Below are positions 43,114 to 51,461 of a stretch of DNA of 64,000 nt, piece after piece (position 1 is the first letter of the stretch; the number at the start of each line of letters is the position of its first letter). The stretch is from Caballeronia turbans (GTDB taxonomy: Bacteria > Pseudomonadota > Gammaproteobacteria > Burkholderiales > Burkholderiaceae): positions 1 to 64,000 of the forward strand of contig FCOD02000005.1 in assembly GCA_001544655.2 (NCBI GenBank). The letters run 5' to 3'. The notes below the pieces were generated by a model. It was not told the DNA's origin. It saw only the letters and a list, made by a program, of their open reading frames with translations, and searched no databases. The position numbers and the translations under genes are program-made.

Positions 43114-44499
43114 TCAGCGCATGTCAGAGACGAGATGCTGTTGAAGCTTGCGCACGACATCGTCCCAATCGCCGAGGCGACGGGCGCGCACCAGTTGCAT
43201 CGTCGGATACCACGGCGTGCGATGCGGATCGCTTTCGTAGCGCCAATCCGCTACCTGATTGAGGAACAGATAGCAGCGCTTGCCGAGCGCGCCCGCGATA
43301 TGGGACAGTCCGCCGTCGTTGCCGACGAACGCATCGAGTCTGTCGATGATGCTCACACTCTGCGCGAGCGTCATGTCCGGAGGCAGCGTCGTGAAGCGCT
43401 CGAAATCGTGCGCGCGTGGGTCGTTCAGCCAGCGCTTGCGTTCGAAACCGCGCTGCATGATGACCCAGTGAATATTGTTCGTACTGTCCAAAAGCGGCGC
43501 GAGATCGGGCAGGCTGAGACTGCGATTGGCGAAATTGTTCGCCGATTCACACGAGGACCAGAAGATGCCGACGCAGCGTCGTCCAGCCGCGCGCTGTCGC
43601 ATTTCATCGACGACGGCATCGGTGGCGCTGGCATCGACTGGCTCGATGTAGCGCGTCGTGGACGCATAGCCGAGCACCGGGAAGAGTGCGGTGAAGAGGG
43701 CGAAAGGCTCCGTCCACTGGGAGCCATCGGGCGCCACGACGAAACCTGCTGCGCGCATGGCTTCGGCGTCTCGTTGCCGTTCGGCCTCGGGCATCACGAA
43801 ACGATACGTGTGATCGGAGCCGTCGGCGTACGTGATCTGCACGCCCAGTGCCTGAAGCGCTCCGGCGTAGCGCGCCCAGTTGACGTGATCGCCGTGGCCC
43901 GACGCGATCGACACGAACGTCATGTGCGCCGGCAACGCGCGCGATCCGCACCAATAATGTTCGACGTCGACGTGCGGGAACAGCACGCGCCGCGCCTCGT
44001 GCGACGACCAGTGGCGATGCATCAGCTCGACGCCGCTCGCGATGCCGTTCAGGCGCATCGCGCTGCGCCCCTGGTGATGGCCGAGCACGCACGCCGAATG
44101 TTCGTCGATGCCTTCCGCGCTCAACTGGAGGACGCGCCCGTCCTCGCCAAGGTAGTGCCAGCCGTAGACGCGCCACAAGAAGGCGCCGATGGGCACGGTG
44201 GAAGGTTTGCGCGCGAAGTATTCGATCAGGGTGAGCGCGACTTCATTCAGGCCGAGGTGCGCGCATACATCGCTCATGCAATGAATCTGGTAACCGAACT
44301 CCGATTCACGCGTAAGCCGGCAGCAAATCTCGAGCGCCTCCTTGAAATCTCCGCCTCGCAGATGCGTGACCGCGCGCCAATGCCAGTAGTCCGAGAGGTG
44401 GCTGTCCTCCGCGGCGCGCTCGTCGAGAAAGCGGAAACATTCGTCGATCTCGCCTGCGAATAGTTTGGCGGAAAGCTGCGCGTCGTATTGTTCGATCAT
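43114..44499 (-). CDS. TPR-glycosyltransferase (GT9/GT41-like C-terminal domain)
   Basis: From ATG 44499 (MIEQYDAQLSAKLFAGEIDE) the protein has 461 residues; MRAIIRHQG at 44541 is an upstream alternative. The N-terminal 120 residues look like TPR or SEL-type helices (HWRAVTHLRGGDFKEALEIC). The C-terminal part has the heptosyltransferase-like nucleotide-sugar pattern SIIDRLDAFVGNDGGLSHIA, then GALGKRCYLFLNQVADWRYE. In the family a Thr/Asp usually stands where NDGG is here. It may modify proteins or surface glycans. The insertion-sequence remnant lies right upstream, so its promoter may be disturbed. Confidence 0.7.
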   Translation of the reverse strand: MIEQYDAQLSAKLFAGEIDECFRFLDERAAEDSHLSDYWHWRAVTHLRGGDFKEALEICCRLTRESEFGYQIHCMSDVCAHLGLNEVALTLIEYFARKPSTVPIGAFLWRVYGWHYLGEDGRVLQLSAEGIDEHSACVLGHHQGRSAMRLNGIASGVELMHRHWSSHEARRVLFPHVDVEHYWCGSRALPAHMTFVSIASGHGDHVNWARYAGALQALGVQITYADGSDHTYRFVMPEAERQRDAEAMRAAGFVVAPDGSQWTEPFALFTALFPVLGYASTTRYIEPVDASATDAVVDEMRQRAAGRRCVGIFWSSCESANNFANRSLSLPDLAPLLDSTNNIHWVIMQRGFERKRWLNDPRAHDFERFTTLPPDMTLAQSVSIIDRLDAFVGNDGGLSHIAGALGKRCYLFLNQVADWRYESDPHRTPWYPTMQLVRARRLGDWDDVVRKLQQHLVSDMR

Positions 44500-44562
44500 G
44501 AGAGAGGCGTCAATTCCTTGATGCCGGATTATTGCGCGCACGCGCGCGCGGGCACGTTAAGA

Positions 44563-44979
44563 CTACGTTATTGGCACAAAAATTTCAAAACGTTGATTAA
44601 TGTTTAAGAAGGTCAACGATTTTCGAAATATCGAGCAACGTCTGATTCGTTTGAGTAGTTCAATGCCGTGGCATTCCCGTAATTTCTCGCACGCCAGCGT
44701 CGGACCAAAATCGGCATAGCGCTCACGGATCAGCGCGAGCGCACGCTGCGCCACGCCGTCCGGCGACCGGTGATTACTCGTGCGTGCGCGCTTGCCGGAC
44801 ACCAGACCGCGTGCACCGTCCGCACGATAACGCATGACAAGCCGTTCGATCTGCCGCACGCTCCCGTGTAGCCGCTCGGCGGCACGGCCAGGCTTGAGTT
44901 GGCGTTCGGCGACGGCCTGAATCACTCTGAGTCGGTCCAGTTCGTGCATCGACAGGGTGGTGGTCCCGGTCGTGTTCAT
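44563..44979 (-). pseudogene. Truncated ISNCY-type transposase (N-terminal part)
   Basis: The frame starts MNTTGTTTLSMHELDRLRVI and follows the complete transposase at 45133-46632 for about 108 residues. Shared stretches include LKPGRAAERL, VRQIERLV and IRERYADFGPTLA. Homology then stops at HGIEL (about base 44656) and the frame runs on into unrelated AT-rich DNA to a stop at 44563. The DDE catalytic core is absent, so it cannot transpose. Residue differences show this is a related element, not a copy of the intact one. Confidence 0.82.
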
Positions 44980-45076
44980 CGCCAGCGCTCCTGAAACGCT
45001 TGTCTGGCAACGAACCTACGTCAAAATGCGACATTTCTACTTGGCAGAAACGCGACATTTGAACTTGCGACCTACA
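44656..45076 (-). mobile_element. Insertion-sequence remnant, one terminus preserved
   Basis: The element ends at 45076 with a 24-base terminus (45053-45076, CGACATTTGAACTTGCGACC then TACA). This has the same layout as the ends of the intact neighbour: an outer CGACAT and a second CGACATTTCTA 24 bases inside, starting at 45029. The other end is lost beyond about 44656. The orientation matches the intact element. Confidence 0.72.
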
Positions 45077-45080
45077 ACCA
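45076..45080. repeat. Target-site duplication AACCA, left copy
   Basis: AACCA directly before the IS left end; the matching copy is at 46731-46735. The first A is also the last base of the older remnant, so the intact element inserted exactly at that remnant's edge. Confidence 0.75.
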
Positions 45081-46730
45081 TGTCATGGCCAGATACAAAT
45101 GTCGGGGTGCGGGCTAAATACAGATGTCGTATCTATCCAAGGATTTTGCGCTCACACGGTGTTGAAGAAAGCGGGTTGCACGGGCAGGGCGCGGATGCGT
45201 CGACTTCCCCGTTTGCTGAGCGCCGAGCTGTTTTTACTGACGCGGCACCGCGTTCGTGTTCATGCAGCGCGATCATCGTTGCCTCCAAGTCCTGTTGCGT
45301 GAGCTCGCGCTGTTTCTTGGTGCCGGATGCGCGGCGTGGCGTGCGTACCTGCGCGCCGCGATGCGTGCGCGAGGGCGCCGTGCCAATGCTGCGGTTGTCG
45401 CGCTGAGCCTGCACCGCCTGCGCCAACTCAAGCACGTGCGCGAGACGCTTGCACTCGACGATCGCCCCCTGATCGACCTCGGTGAGACGGTCGTACTGCC
45501 GGCATACCAGCGCCCGCTCGCCGGCCCGCAACTGCGTGCGTCCGTCCGGATATTCCCACACCTCGATGTCACGGTGGATCAGCGCGCGGTTCGCGTCGGT
45601 ATCTTCCAGCAGATACAACACGCGGTCGTATTGCACGGTGAGCGTCTTGGTGACCCGTCGCGCTTCGCGCCACGTCAGCGCCCGCTCCAGACTCTCGTCG
45701 GCGCGCAGTGAACGATGCGCGTCATGGTCGCTTCTCGGTGGCTTGGCAAAGCGCGCGTTGTAGTCGGCCATGAAGCAGGGCGCATAGGCGTTGGCTTGCG
45801 CCACCGTGCTGATGCCGCGCAGGCGTAATTCCTTGACCAGCCGGTCCTGCAAGGTCAGATGCGCGCGTTCCACGCGACCCTTGGCCGGGCTCGAATTGGC
45901 GCAGAAGGTGTCGATGTTGAGCTCGTACATGGCCCGGCCAAATTGCGTCATGGGGTTGCCGGTCTTGCCCGCGCGCGCATTGCGAAACACCGTGAACTTG
46001 TCGCTATAGAACGCGCCTGGCTTGCCATGGCGCTCGATGTACGCGCGCGTGGCCTCGAAGTAGCTGAAAGTCGACTCGCTGCGCGTGAAATGCAGCAACA
46101 TCAGCCGGCTGGTGGCGTCGTCGACGTACACCAGCAGCGTGCATTGTGGCGCGCGCGCCTCGAACCAGCGATGCTCGCAGCCGTCGATCTGAATCAGTTC
46201 ACCCAGACACGAACGGCGCGCGCGCGGCTGATAGACCTTGGGCGGGCGCTGCCGGCGCGGCACCCATAGGCCCGCTTCGGTCATCAGATGCCGCACCGTT
46301 TCCTTGGCCAGCCGGATGCCGTGGCATTGCTCGAGCTTCTCGCGCGCCAAAGTCGGGCCGAAGTCGGCGTAGCGCTCTCGGATAATGCTCACGGCGCGCT
46401 GCGCCAAGGCATCGTCGAGCTTGCGATTGCCCGGTCGGCCACGCTTGCCCGAAGCCACGCCTTGCAGTCCGTGCTCACGATAGCGCGTCACCAGCCGCTC
46501 GATCTGGCGTACCGTCAGGCCCAAACGCTCTGCCGCGCGTCCGGGCTTCAAACCCGACTCGACTACCGCCTCGATAACCTTCAGTCTGTCCCATTCGCGC
46601 ATGGTCAAGCTCACAGGTGGGTTCGGTGACATGGCGGACTCCCGCTGACGAACAGTCGCCAGCTTGCCACCGGTAAAAAACCCGACATCTGTAAATAGCC
46701 AGAACACGACATTAGGATAAAGCCGCAACA
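45081..46730 (-). mobile_element. Complete 1650-bp insertion sequence (ISNCY-type)
   Basis: The left end (TGTCATGGCCAGATACAAAT plus GTCG, 45081-45104) and the inverted right end (46707-46730) agree at 16 of 24 bases, including TGT, GGC and ATGTCG. An inner pair, TACAGATGTCG at 45119-45129 and CGACATCTGTA at 46683-46693, repeats the motif. AACCA flanks both sides (45076-45080 and 46731-46735) as a 5-bp target duplication. One transposase gene fills the middle. Family name is provisional. Confidence 0.87.
45133..46632 (-). CDS. ISNCY-type transposase (HTH plus DDE integrase core)
   Basis: From ATG 46632 (MSPNPPVSLTMREWDRLK) the protein has 499 residues. An N-terminal helix-turn-helix (PGRAAERLGLTVRQIERLVT) precedes an rve-type catalytic core. 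Its acidic residues appear as Asp in LIQIDGCEHRWFE, Asp in FYSDKFTVF and Glu in AKGRVERAHLT. A basic C-terminus follows. The frame is intact and lies wholly within the 45081-46730 inverted repeats, so the element may still be active. Confidence 0.9.
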   Translation of the reverse strand: MSPNPPVSLTMREWDRLKVIEAVVESGLKPGRAAERLGLTVRQIERLVTRYREHGLQGVASGKRGRPGNRKLDDALAQRAVSIIRERYADFGPTLAREKLEQCHGIRLAKETVRHLMTEAGLWVPRRQRPPKVYQPRARRSCLGELIQIDGCEHRWFEARAPQCTLLVYVDDATSRLMLLHFTRSESTFSYFEATRAYIERHGKPGAFYSDKFTVFRNARAGKTGNPMTQFGRAMYELNIDTFCANSSPAKGRVERAHLTLQDRLVKELRLRGISTVAQANAYAPCFMADYNARFAKPPRSDHDAHRSLRADESLERALTWREARRVTKTLTVQYDRVLYLLEDTDANRALIHRDIEVWEYPDGRTQLRAGERALVCRQYDRLTEVDQGAIVECKRLAHVLELAQAVQAQRDNRSIGTAPSRTHRGAQVRTPRRASGTKKQRELTQQDLEATMIALHEHERGAASVKTARRSANGEVDASAPCPCNPLSSTPCERKILG

Positions 46731-46735
46731 AACCA
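46731..46735. repeat. Target-site duplication AACCA, right copy
   Basis: AACCA directly after the IS right end, pairing with 45076-45080. Confidence 0.75.
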
Positions 46736-46794
46736 AAAGTACGCTAATTTGTCTTATGTTAAATCACAAATGCGACTAGCTGAAGTCGAACCCA

Positions 46795-48099
46795 TCACCC
46801 CATCTCCCCAGCCCGTCCCAACAAGAACTCCCGCTCCCGCACATTCTTCGTGAGCGCCGCAGCACGCTCGAATTCCGCGCGAGCCTCGTCCTTGCGCCCG
46901 AGCCTCGCCAGCAAATCGGCGCGCACGCTCGGCAGCCAGTGATAGCTTCGGAGCGCGGCCGTCCCGGAAAGCGCATCGACGATCGGAAGTGCCGCGTCCG
47001 GCCCATACGCCATGCTCACCGCGACCGCGCGATTCAGTTCCACCACCGGCGTCGGCGCGGTCTGCATAAGCGCGTCGTAGAGCGCGACGATCATCGGCCA
47101 GTCGGTGTCGGCGGCGGTCGGCGCGCGCGCATGGCACGCCGCGAGCGCCGCCTGCAGCGCGTACACGCCGAGCGCACCGCCGAGCGCTTCGGAGCGTTCC
47201 AGCGCCGCGAGCCCGCGCCGGATCAAAAGCGGATCCCAGCGGCTGCGGTCCTGATCCGGCAGGAGCACCGGCCGGCCTTCACGGTCGACGCGCGCCTTCG
47301 TTCTCGACGCCTGAATCTCCATCAGCGCGACGAGCCCGTGGACCTCGCTCTCGTCGGGCGCCAATTCGGCCAGGATGCGTCCGAGCCTGAGCGCGTCTTC
47401 ACACAGGCCCGGACGCATCCAGTCGTCGCCGGCGGTCGCCGAATAGCCTTCGTTGAAAATCAGATAGATGACTTCGAGCACCGAGCCGAGCCGCGCGCCG
47501 CGCGCGTCGGCCTTCGGCACCTCGAACGGCACGCGTGCCGCCGATAGCGTGCGCTTTGCCCGCACGATGCGCTGCGCGATCGTCGGCTCCGGCACGAGAA
47601 ACGCGCGCGCGATCTCATCGGTCGTGAGTCCGCCGATCAGGCGCAGCGTCAGCGCGGCGCGCGCATCGACGGATAACACCGGATGGCATGCCGTGAAAAT
47701 GAGTCGCAGCAGATCGTCGCCGATATCGTTCTCGCGCGCGGCGTCGAGCGAATCGACGAAATCCGGCGTGATGTGCGCTTCCTGCGCGTCGAGATCGCGC
47801 CCGTATTCCTCGTGCTTGCGCGCGTGCAGCGCGTGCTGTCGCAGACGGTCGAGCGCCTTGTTCTTCGCTGTCGTCATGAGCCACGCTCCCGGCTTTTCGG
47901 GCACGCCCACGCCCGGTTGGCTCCAGTGCTCCAGCGCGGCGACGAACGCGTCCTGCGCCAGTTCCTCGGCGAGCGCGACATCGCGCACGACGCGCGCCAC
48001 GCTCGCAATCACCTTCGCGGACTCGATGCGCCACACCGCGTCGATGGCGCGACGGGCCGCATCGTCCGCGGCGCCCCGCTCCTTCGCGCGCCCGCTCAC
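46795..48099 (-). CDS. RNA polymerase sigma factor, SigJ/ECF type with C-terminal DUF6596-like domain
   Basis: From GTG 48099, overlapping the VOC stop codon, the protein has 434 residues. Region 2 (LAEELAQDAFVAALEHWSQP; PGAWLMTTAKNKALDRLRQH) and region 4 (LTLRLIGGLTTDEIARAFLV; PTIAQRIVRAKRTL) are clear. The remaining 240 residues hold helical repeats (EVIYLIFNEGYSA; VELNRAVAVSMAYGP). This long ECF class is regularly encoded with YCII and VOC proteins, as here. No anti-sigma gene is adjacent. The target promoters are unknown. Confidence 0.9.
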   Translation of the reverse strand: MSGRAKERGAADDAARRAIDAVWRIESAKVIASVARVVRDVALAEELAQDAFVAALEHWSQPGVGVPEKPGAWLMTTAKNKALDRLRQHALHARKHEEYGRDLDAQEAHITPDFVDSLDAARENDIGDDLLRLIFTACHPVLSVDARAALTLRLIGGLTTDEIARAFLVPEPTIAQRIVRAKRTLSAARVPFEVPKADARGARLGSVLEVIYLIFNEGYSATAGDDWMRPGLCEDALRLGRILAELAPDESEVHGLVALMEIQASRTKARVDREGRPVLLPDQDRSRWDPLLIRRGLAALERSEALGGALGVYALQAALAACHARAPTAADTDWPMIVALYDALMQTAPTPVVELNRAVAVSMAYGPDAALPIVDALSGTAALRSYHWLPSVRADLLARLGRKDEARAEFERAAALTKNVREREFLLGRAGEMG

Positions 48100-48494
48100 G
48101 CCGCTTCCGGATTCATGTGAACGAGTTCCCAGATATGACCGTCCGGATCTTCGAAGCCGTGGCCGTACATGAAGCCGTGATCCTGCGGCTCGCGCGGCGC
48201 GCGTCCGCCCGCGGCGACGGCCTTCGCGACCAGTTCGTCGACTTGCGCCCTGCTCTCGCACGACAGGCACACGAGCGTCTCGGTGCTCGCGTGGGCGTCG
48301 GCGATCGGTTTTTCCGTGAACGTCTGGAAGAAGCGTTCCACGAGCAGCATCGCGAAGATGTTTTCGCCGATGACGAGGCACGCGGCGTCATCGTTCGTAA
48401 ATGCCGGGTCGAAACTCAGGCCCAGTGCCTTGAAGAAGGTCATCGAGCGCTTGAGGTCGCGGACCGGCAGGTTCACGAAGATTTGTTTGTGCAT
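48096..48494 (-). CDS. VOC/glyoxalase-family protein
   Basis: A 132-residue protein from ATG 48494 with GGAG upstream. Two beta-alpha-beta-beta-beta units: FVNLPVRDLKRSMTFFKALG and DHGFMYGHGFEDPDGHIWEL. The late PDGHIWEL motif contains the Glu that binds metal in many members. It may bind or detoxify a small hydrophobic molecule. Its stop codon overlaps the sigma factor GTG (GTGA). Confidence 0.9.
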   Translation of the reverse strand: MHKQIFVNLPVRDLKRSMTFFKALGLSFDPAFTNDDAACLVIGENIFAMLLVERFFQTFTEKPIADAHASTETLVCLSCESRAQVDELVAKAVAAGGRAPREPQDHGFMYGHGFEDPDGHIWELVHMNPEAA

Positions 48495-48581
48495 GATGTG
48501 CGGTCTCCGGATTGGATCGTTACGCGGCATCGCAGCCGTTATATGCACGACGATCCGCGCGCGCCAAAATCGACACGAACG

Positions 48582-48935
48582 TCACAAATAGCAAGGCCCG
48601 ACCTTGCGGACTTCGATGGTGCACCACGTCGCCGCCGGACATTCGGCTGCAATCGCCACGGCCTGCGCATGCGTTTCGCAATCGATCAGAAAAAAGCCGC
48701 CGATCATTTCCTTGGCTTCGGCGAACGGTCCATCGATGATGCGGGCATCGCCATTGGCGTTCGTGACGCGCGCCGCATCCTTCAGCGACGTCAGTGATTC
48801 CACCGCGCGCAGCACGCCGCGCGCCTTCAGCGCATCGGCGAATTCCGCCATCTGGCGATACGCCTCGCGCCCCTCTTCCTGCGTGCGACGGCCGCGCTGT
48901 GCGACCGGTTCCACCACGAGTAACAGATAAGCCAC
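48582..48935 (-). CDS. YCII-related (DGPF) protein
   Basis: A 117-residue protein starting at a GTG (MAYLLLVVEP) with GGAG 6 bases upstream. The DGPFAEAKE motif (residues 68-76) and GGFFLIDCETHAQAVAIAAE are the YCII/DGPF signature. This group is encoded beside SigJ-type sigma factors and is thought to act with them. It is first in the three-gene minus-strand operon. The Asp and His characteristic of YciI-like enzymes are not all obvious. Confidence 0.9.
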   Translation of the reverse strand: MAYLLLVVEPVAQRGRRTQEEGREAYRQMAEFADALKARGVLRAVESLTSLKDAARVTNANGDARIIDGPFAEAKEMIGGFFLIDCETHAQAVAIAAECPAATWCTIEVRKVGPCYL

Positions 48936-49038
48936 GACGAACTCCGAAAGGTTTGGATGGCGTCCAAGTTAAACCGTCGCGCGCGCGCCGGCAAGGTGTT
49001 GCCGGGCCGCGCATGTGCATCGCGCGTCTATCTCGATA

Positions 49039-49068
49039 TTGACAAGCGTCATCGCGCCACACGATACT
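49039..49068 (+). promoter_or_regulatory. Candidate sigma-70 promoter
   Basis: TTGACA (perfect -35, 49039-49044), 18-base spacer, GATACT (-10, 49063-49068; 4 of 6). The predicted start falls near 49075, right at an ATG (49076). Transcription would run into the terminator at 49191-49226. Confidence 0.55.
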
Positions 49069-49075
49069 GCGACAC

Positions 49076-49165
49076 ATGCACGCAATCCTCACTCTCTCCA
49101 TCGCCGCGATTAAAAACCGTATGAACGCCATCCGTGGCGGGTCATCGGGACAGCGTGTGCGCTAG
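49076..49165 (+). CDS. Possible leaderless 29-residue leader peptide
   Basis: ATG 49076 opens MHAILTLSIAAIKNRMNAIR followed by GGSSGQRVR and TAG at 49163-49165. It would be translated without a ribosome binding site if transcription starts at the predicted position. No homologue is known to me. It could be the peptide of an attenuator or simply part of a small RNA. Confidence 0.35.
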   Translation: MHAILTLSIAAIKNRMNAIRGGSSGQRVR

Positions 49166-49190
49166 CGAGACAGGCAAGCAAACGAATTCC

Positions 49191-49226
49191 GAAGGCCCCG
49201 CCGCAAGACGGGGCCTTCTTGTTTTT
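49191..49226 (+). terminator. Strong Rho-independent terminator
   Basis: GAAGGCCCCG (49191-49200), loop CCGCAAGA, CGGGGCCTTC (49209-49218), then TTGTTTTT (49219-49226). A 10-bp perfect stem with a T-rich tail. It ends 43 bases before the DUF2917 start codon. Confidence 0.87.
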
Positions 49227-49269
49227 GCGTGCAAGGTTCCGTCTTCGGCTCACATCATGGAGAGCAGAG

Positions 49270-49668
49270 ATGGAAGAGGTATCGCAGGTTTTCGCGCGTC
49301 ATGGCGTCGGTCACGGCGTGGCGTCGGGCCGCCTGAGCGCATCGGGCGCGCGCGTCGTGGTCTATGTCGACGTGCATCCGCATCAGATGGTGTCGTGGCG
49401 GCTTACGCGCGATGCCGAATTGCGCATCGGCGGCGCGTCGGCGTGTTCGCTCTGGCTCACGCGTCATCGCGATCCGTACGACTACTGGATGAAGCCCGGC
49501 GATGTCGTGCGCCTGTCGCAAGGCGAGCGCGTATGGCTCACATCGGAGAGCGATCAGGCGATCGAGGTGTCGCTCACGTCGTATCGAGTCGCTACGCGCG
49601 GGTTCGTGTCGCGCTGGCTTGCCAAGTTCTGGCCACGCATCGCGGACCATCCTGCGAAGGCGCGCTGA
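49270..49668 (+). CDS. DUF2917-family protein
   Basis: From ATG 49270 (MEEVSQVFARHGVGHGVASG; GGAG 7 bases upstream) the protein has 132 residues. The centre TRHRDPYDYWMKPGDVVRLS followed by QGERVWLTSE matches the DUF2917 pattern, a small beta-rich domain of unknown function. No signal or membrane segment. The terminator just upstream suggests conditional expression or a separate weak promoter. Confidence 0.78.
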   Translation: MEEVSQVFARHGVGHGVASGRLSASGARVVVYVDVHPHQMVSWRLTRDAELRIGGASACSLWLTRHRDPYDYWMKPGDVVRLSQGERVWLTSESDQAIEVSLTSYRVATRGFVSRWLAKFWPRIADHPAKAR

Positions 49669-49680
49669 CGATGCAGTTGC

Positions 49681-51336
49681 TCAGGGCTCCATGCAGCGAA
49701 AGTTCGCCGCGAGGTTGATACTGCCCTTGCCGAGATAACGCGGATAGCCCGGATAACGGCAGATCGGTCGCGTGCGTCCGTTGGTGGCGGGCGCGATATC
49801 GCTGCCGAGGAGCGTTTCCGGCGCGACGCCGTTGCTCACCCATTCGTCGAGCGCGCCGAGTTCGTCCCACGCGGGAATGAACACGCCGTTGCCGTGCTGA
49901 AATCCCGGCACCATGTAGAGCCGCATGAACGAATCGACAGTGTCCTTCCCGTAGCGATCGATGAGCCCGCGATAGAACGCGATCGTCTGATTCGGGCTGA
50001 TGACTTCGTCGGCGAGGCCGTGCATCGCGATGAGCTTGCCGCCGTGCGCAATGAACGCGGAGAAATCCGGGTTCATTGCGCCGACGGTGTACGCGAGCGT
50101 CACGAGGCGCTGCCTGAAGCGGCCGGGATTGTCGAGGTCGAATGTGAGGGCGCCGAAGTCGAGATCGCGCGTGACGAAGTGGCGGATATAAGCGTCGCCC
50201 TGCGCGAAGAGATAGCCGTTCGCGGCGAAAGTCGGCGGAGTCAGAAGCGTCGGCGAGTCGCCGAGTCCGAGCGTCCCGGAGAAGTCGACGCCCTGAAACA
50301 CGTTGTAGCCCGGATAGGTATCGACGCCGTACGCGAGCGGATACGGCAGCGTGACGCCGTCGCGCAGCGTATCGAGCGTGTCGATCTGCGCGTCGGACAG
50401 GCAACTGTCGCGCAAGGAAGGACGCTGCCCGTTCGCGCAACGCAGCGATGCGATGATCTGCGGTTCCAGCTTCCTGCACGCCTCCACGTTGCCGACGATG
50501 CCGTCCGCCGCGCCGTCGAGCCGGTCGCACTCGTGCACGACGGTCTCGAACACGCGCCGCTGCTGCGCGACGCCGACGAAGCCTCCCGGCTTCGCATACG
50601 ACGCCTGGCCCACTTTCACGCCCATGAGCCGCACGCCGGAGAAGTTGATCGCGGGCGCGTTGGCGATCACGCCGTCGTAGTCATTCGGAAAGCGCTCGAT
50701 CACGGTGAACCCTTCGCGCCCGCCCGTCGAGCCGCCCGCGAAGTAGGTCTTGTCGGGCGTGCGCCCGTAGCCCATCTGGATCAGCGCGAGCGCGACGTCG
50801 CGCGTTTTCTTGAGATGACCGAAGCCGAAATTGACGATGGCTTCGTCGTTGCCCGCGAAGTCGGCGCGCCCCGCGTTGCCGACGTGGCCCGAATCCGAAC
50901 CGAAGGTCGCATAGCCGCGCGCGAGCGGCGTCGAGTCGGGCGCGAAAGGCATCGGTTCGGTGCCGGAGACGATCGTGCCGTTGTACCCGCCGCCGCCCAT
51001 CTGCAGCGCGCGGCCGTTCCAGCGGCTCGGCAGATTGACTTCGAAGCGGATATCGGGCGTCGAGTCCTGCAGCGCCTTGATGAAGCCGGTGATGCGGCAG
51101 TATTCGCCGTTGCGGTTGCCGGGCGCGGCCGCCTTGACGACCCACGCGGAAACGATCGTCGCGCCGCGCGTCGGCAGTCCGATGATCGACGCGGGCACGT
51201 TCTTGCCTTCGAGGTCGTCGCAATGCTTCGTCACGTACGAGGCCGCGTGGGCGTTCAAACACGCGGCGAGCGCGATTACCGCGAAGAGCGCACGGATGCT
51301 TACGTCGGACGAAAATAGGCGGAAGGAGCGAAACAC
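49681..51336 (-). CDS. Tannase/feruloyl-esterase-family hydrolase, secreted
   Basis: A 551-residue protein with a signal peptide (RALFAVIALAACLNAHAAS). The nucleophile elbow is FAGGSTGGREGF (Ser203), the acid Asp lies in MHGLADEVISP, and His is in VPGFQHGNGVF. In typical tannases a Cys precedes the Ser and another follows the His, making a disulfide (CS-D-HC). Both are Gly here. It should hydrolyse phenolic esters in the periplasm or outside the cell. It is convergent with the DUF2917 gene. Confidence 0.88.
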   Translation of the reverse strand: MFRSFRLFSSDVSIRALFAVIALAACLNAHAASYVTKHCDDLEGKNVPASIIGLPTRGATIVSAWVVKAAAPGNRNGEYCRITGFIKALQDSTPDIRFEVNLPSRWNGRALQMGGGGYNGTIVSGTEPMPFAPDSTPLARGYATFGSDSGHVGNAGRADFAGNDEAIVNFGFGHLKKTRDVALALIQMGYGRTPDKTYFAGGSTGGREGFTVIERFPNDYDGVIANAPAINFSGVRLMGVKVGQASYAKPGGFVGVAQQRRVFETVVHECDRLDGAADGIVGNVEACRKLEPQIIASLRCANGQRPSLRDSCLSDAQIDTLDTLRDGVTLPYPLAYGVDTYPGYNVFQGVDFSGTLGLGDSPTLLTPPTFAANGYLFAQGDAYIRHFVTRDLDFGALTFDLDNPGRFRQRLVTLAYTVGAMNPDFSAFIAHGGKLIAMHGLADEVISPNQTIAFYRGLIDRYGKDTVDSFMRLYMVPGFQHGNGVFIPAWDELGALDEWVSNGVAPETLLGSDIAPATNGRTRPICRYPGYPRYLGKGSINLAANFRCMEP

Positions 51337-51461
51337 GTCTTGGAAGTGGCTACTTCAAACGCCGCACAATATATAAGAACGAATTGGCGATAGCCATTCG
51401 GGTCTGCCGGTCGTTGCAGCGGCACAACCGGCCTCCCTGCCCTCGCGGGCTCCTTTCGATT

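Larger units (their letters stand above)
49075..49226 (+). ncRNA. Candidate small RNA or attenuated leader upstream of DUF2917 gene
   Basis: The span from the predicted start to the terminator is about 150 nt, with no ordinary gene. It is bounded by a near-consensus promoter and a strong intrinsic terminator, the signature of a stand-alone RNA or a leader controlling the gene at 49270. Confidence 0.4.
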
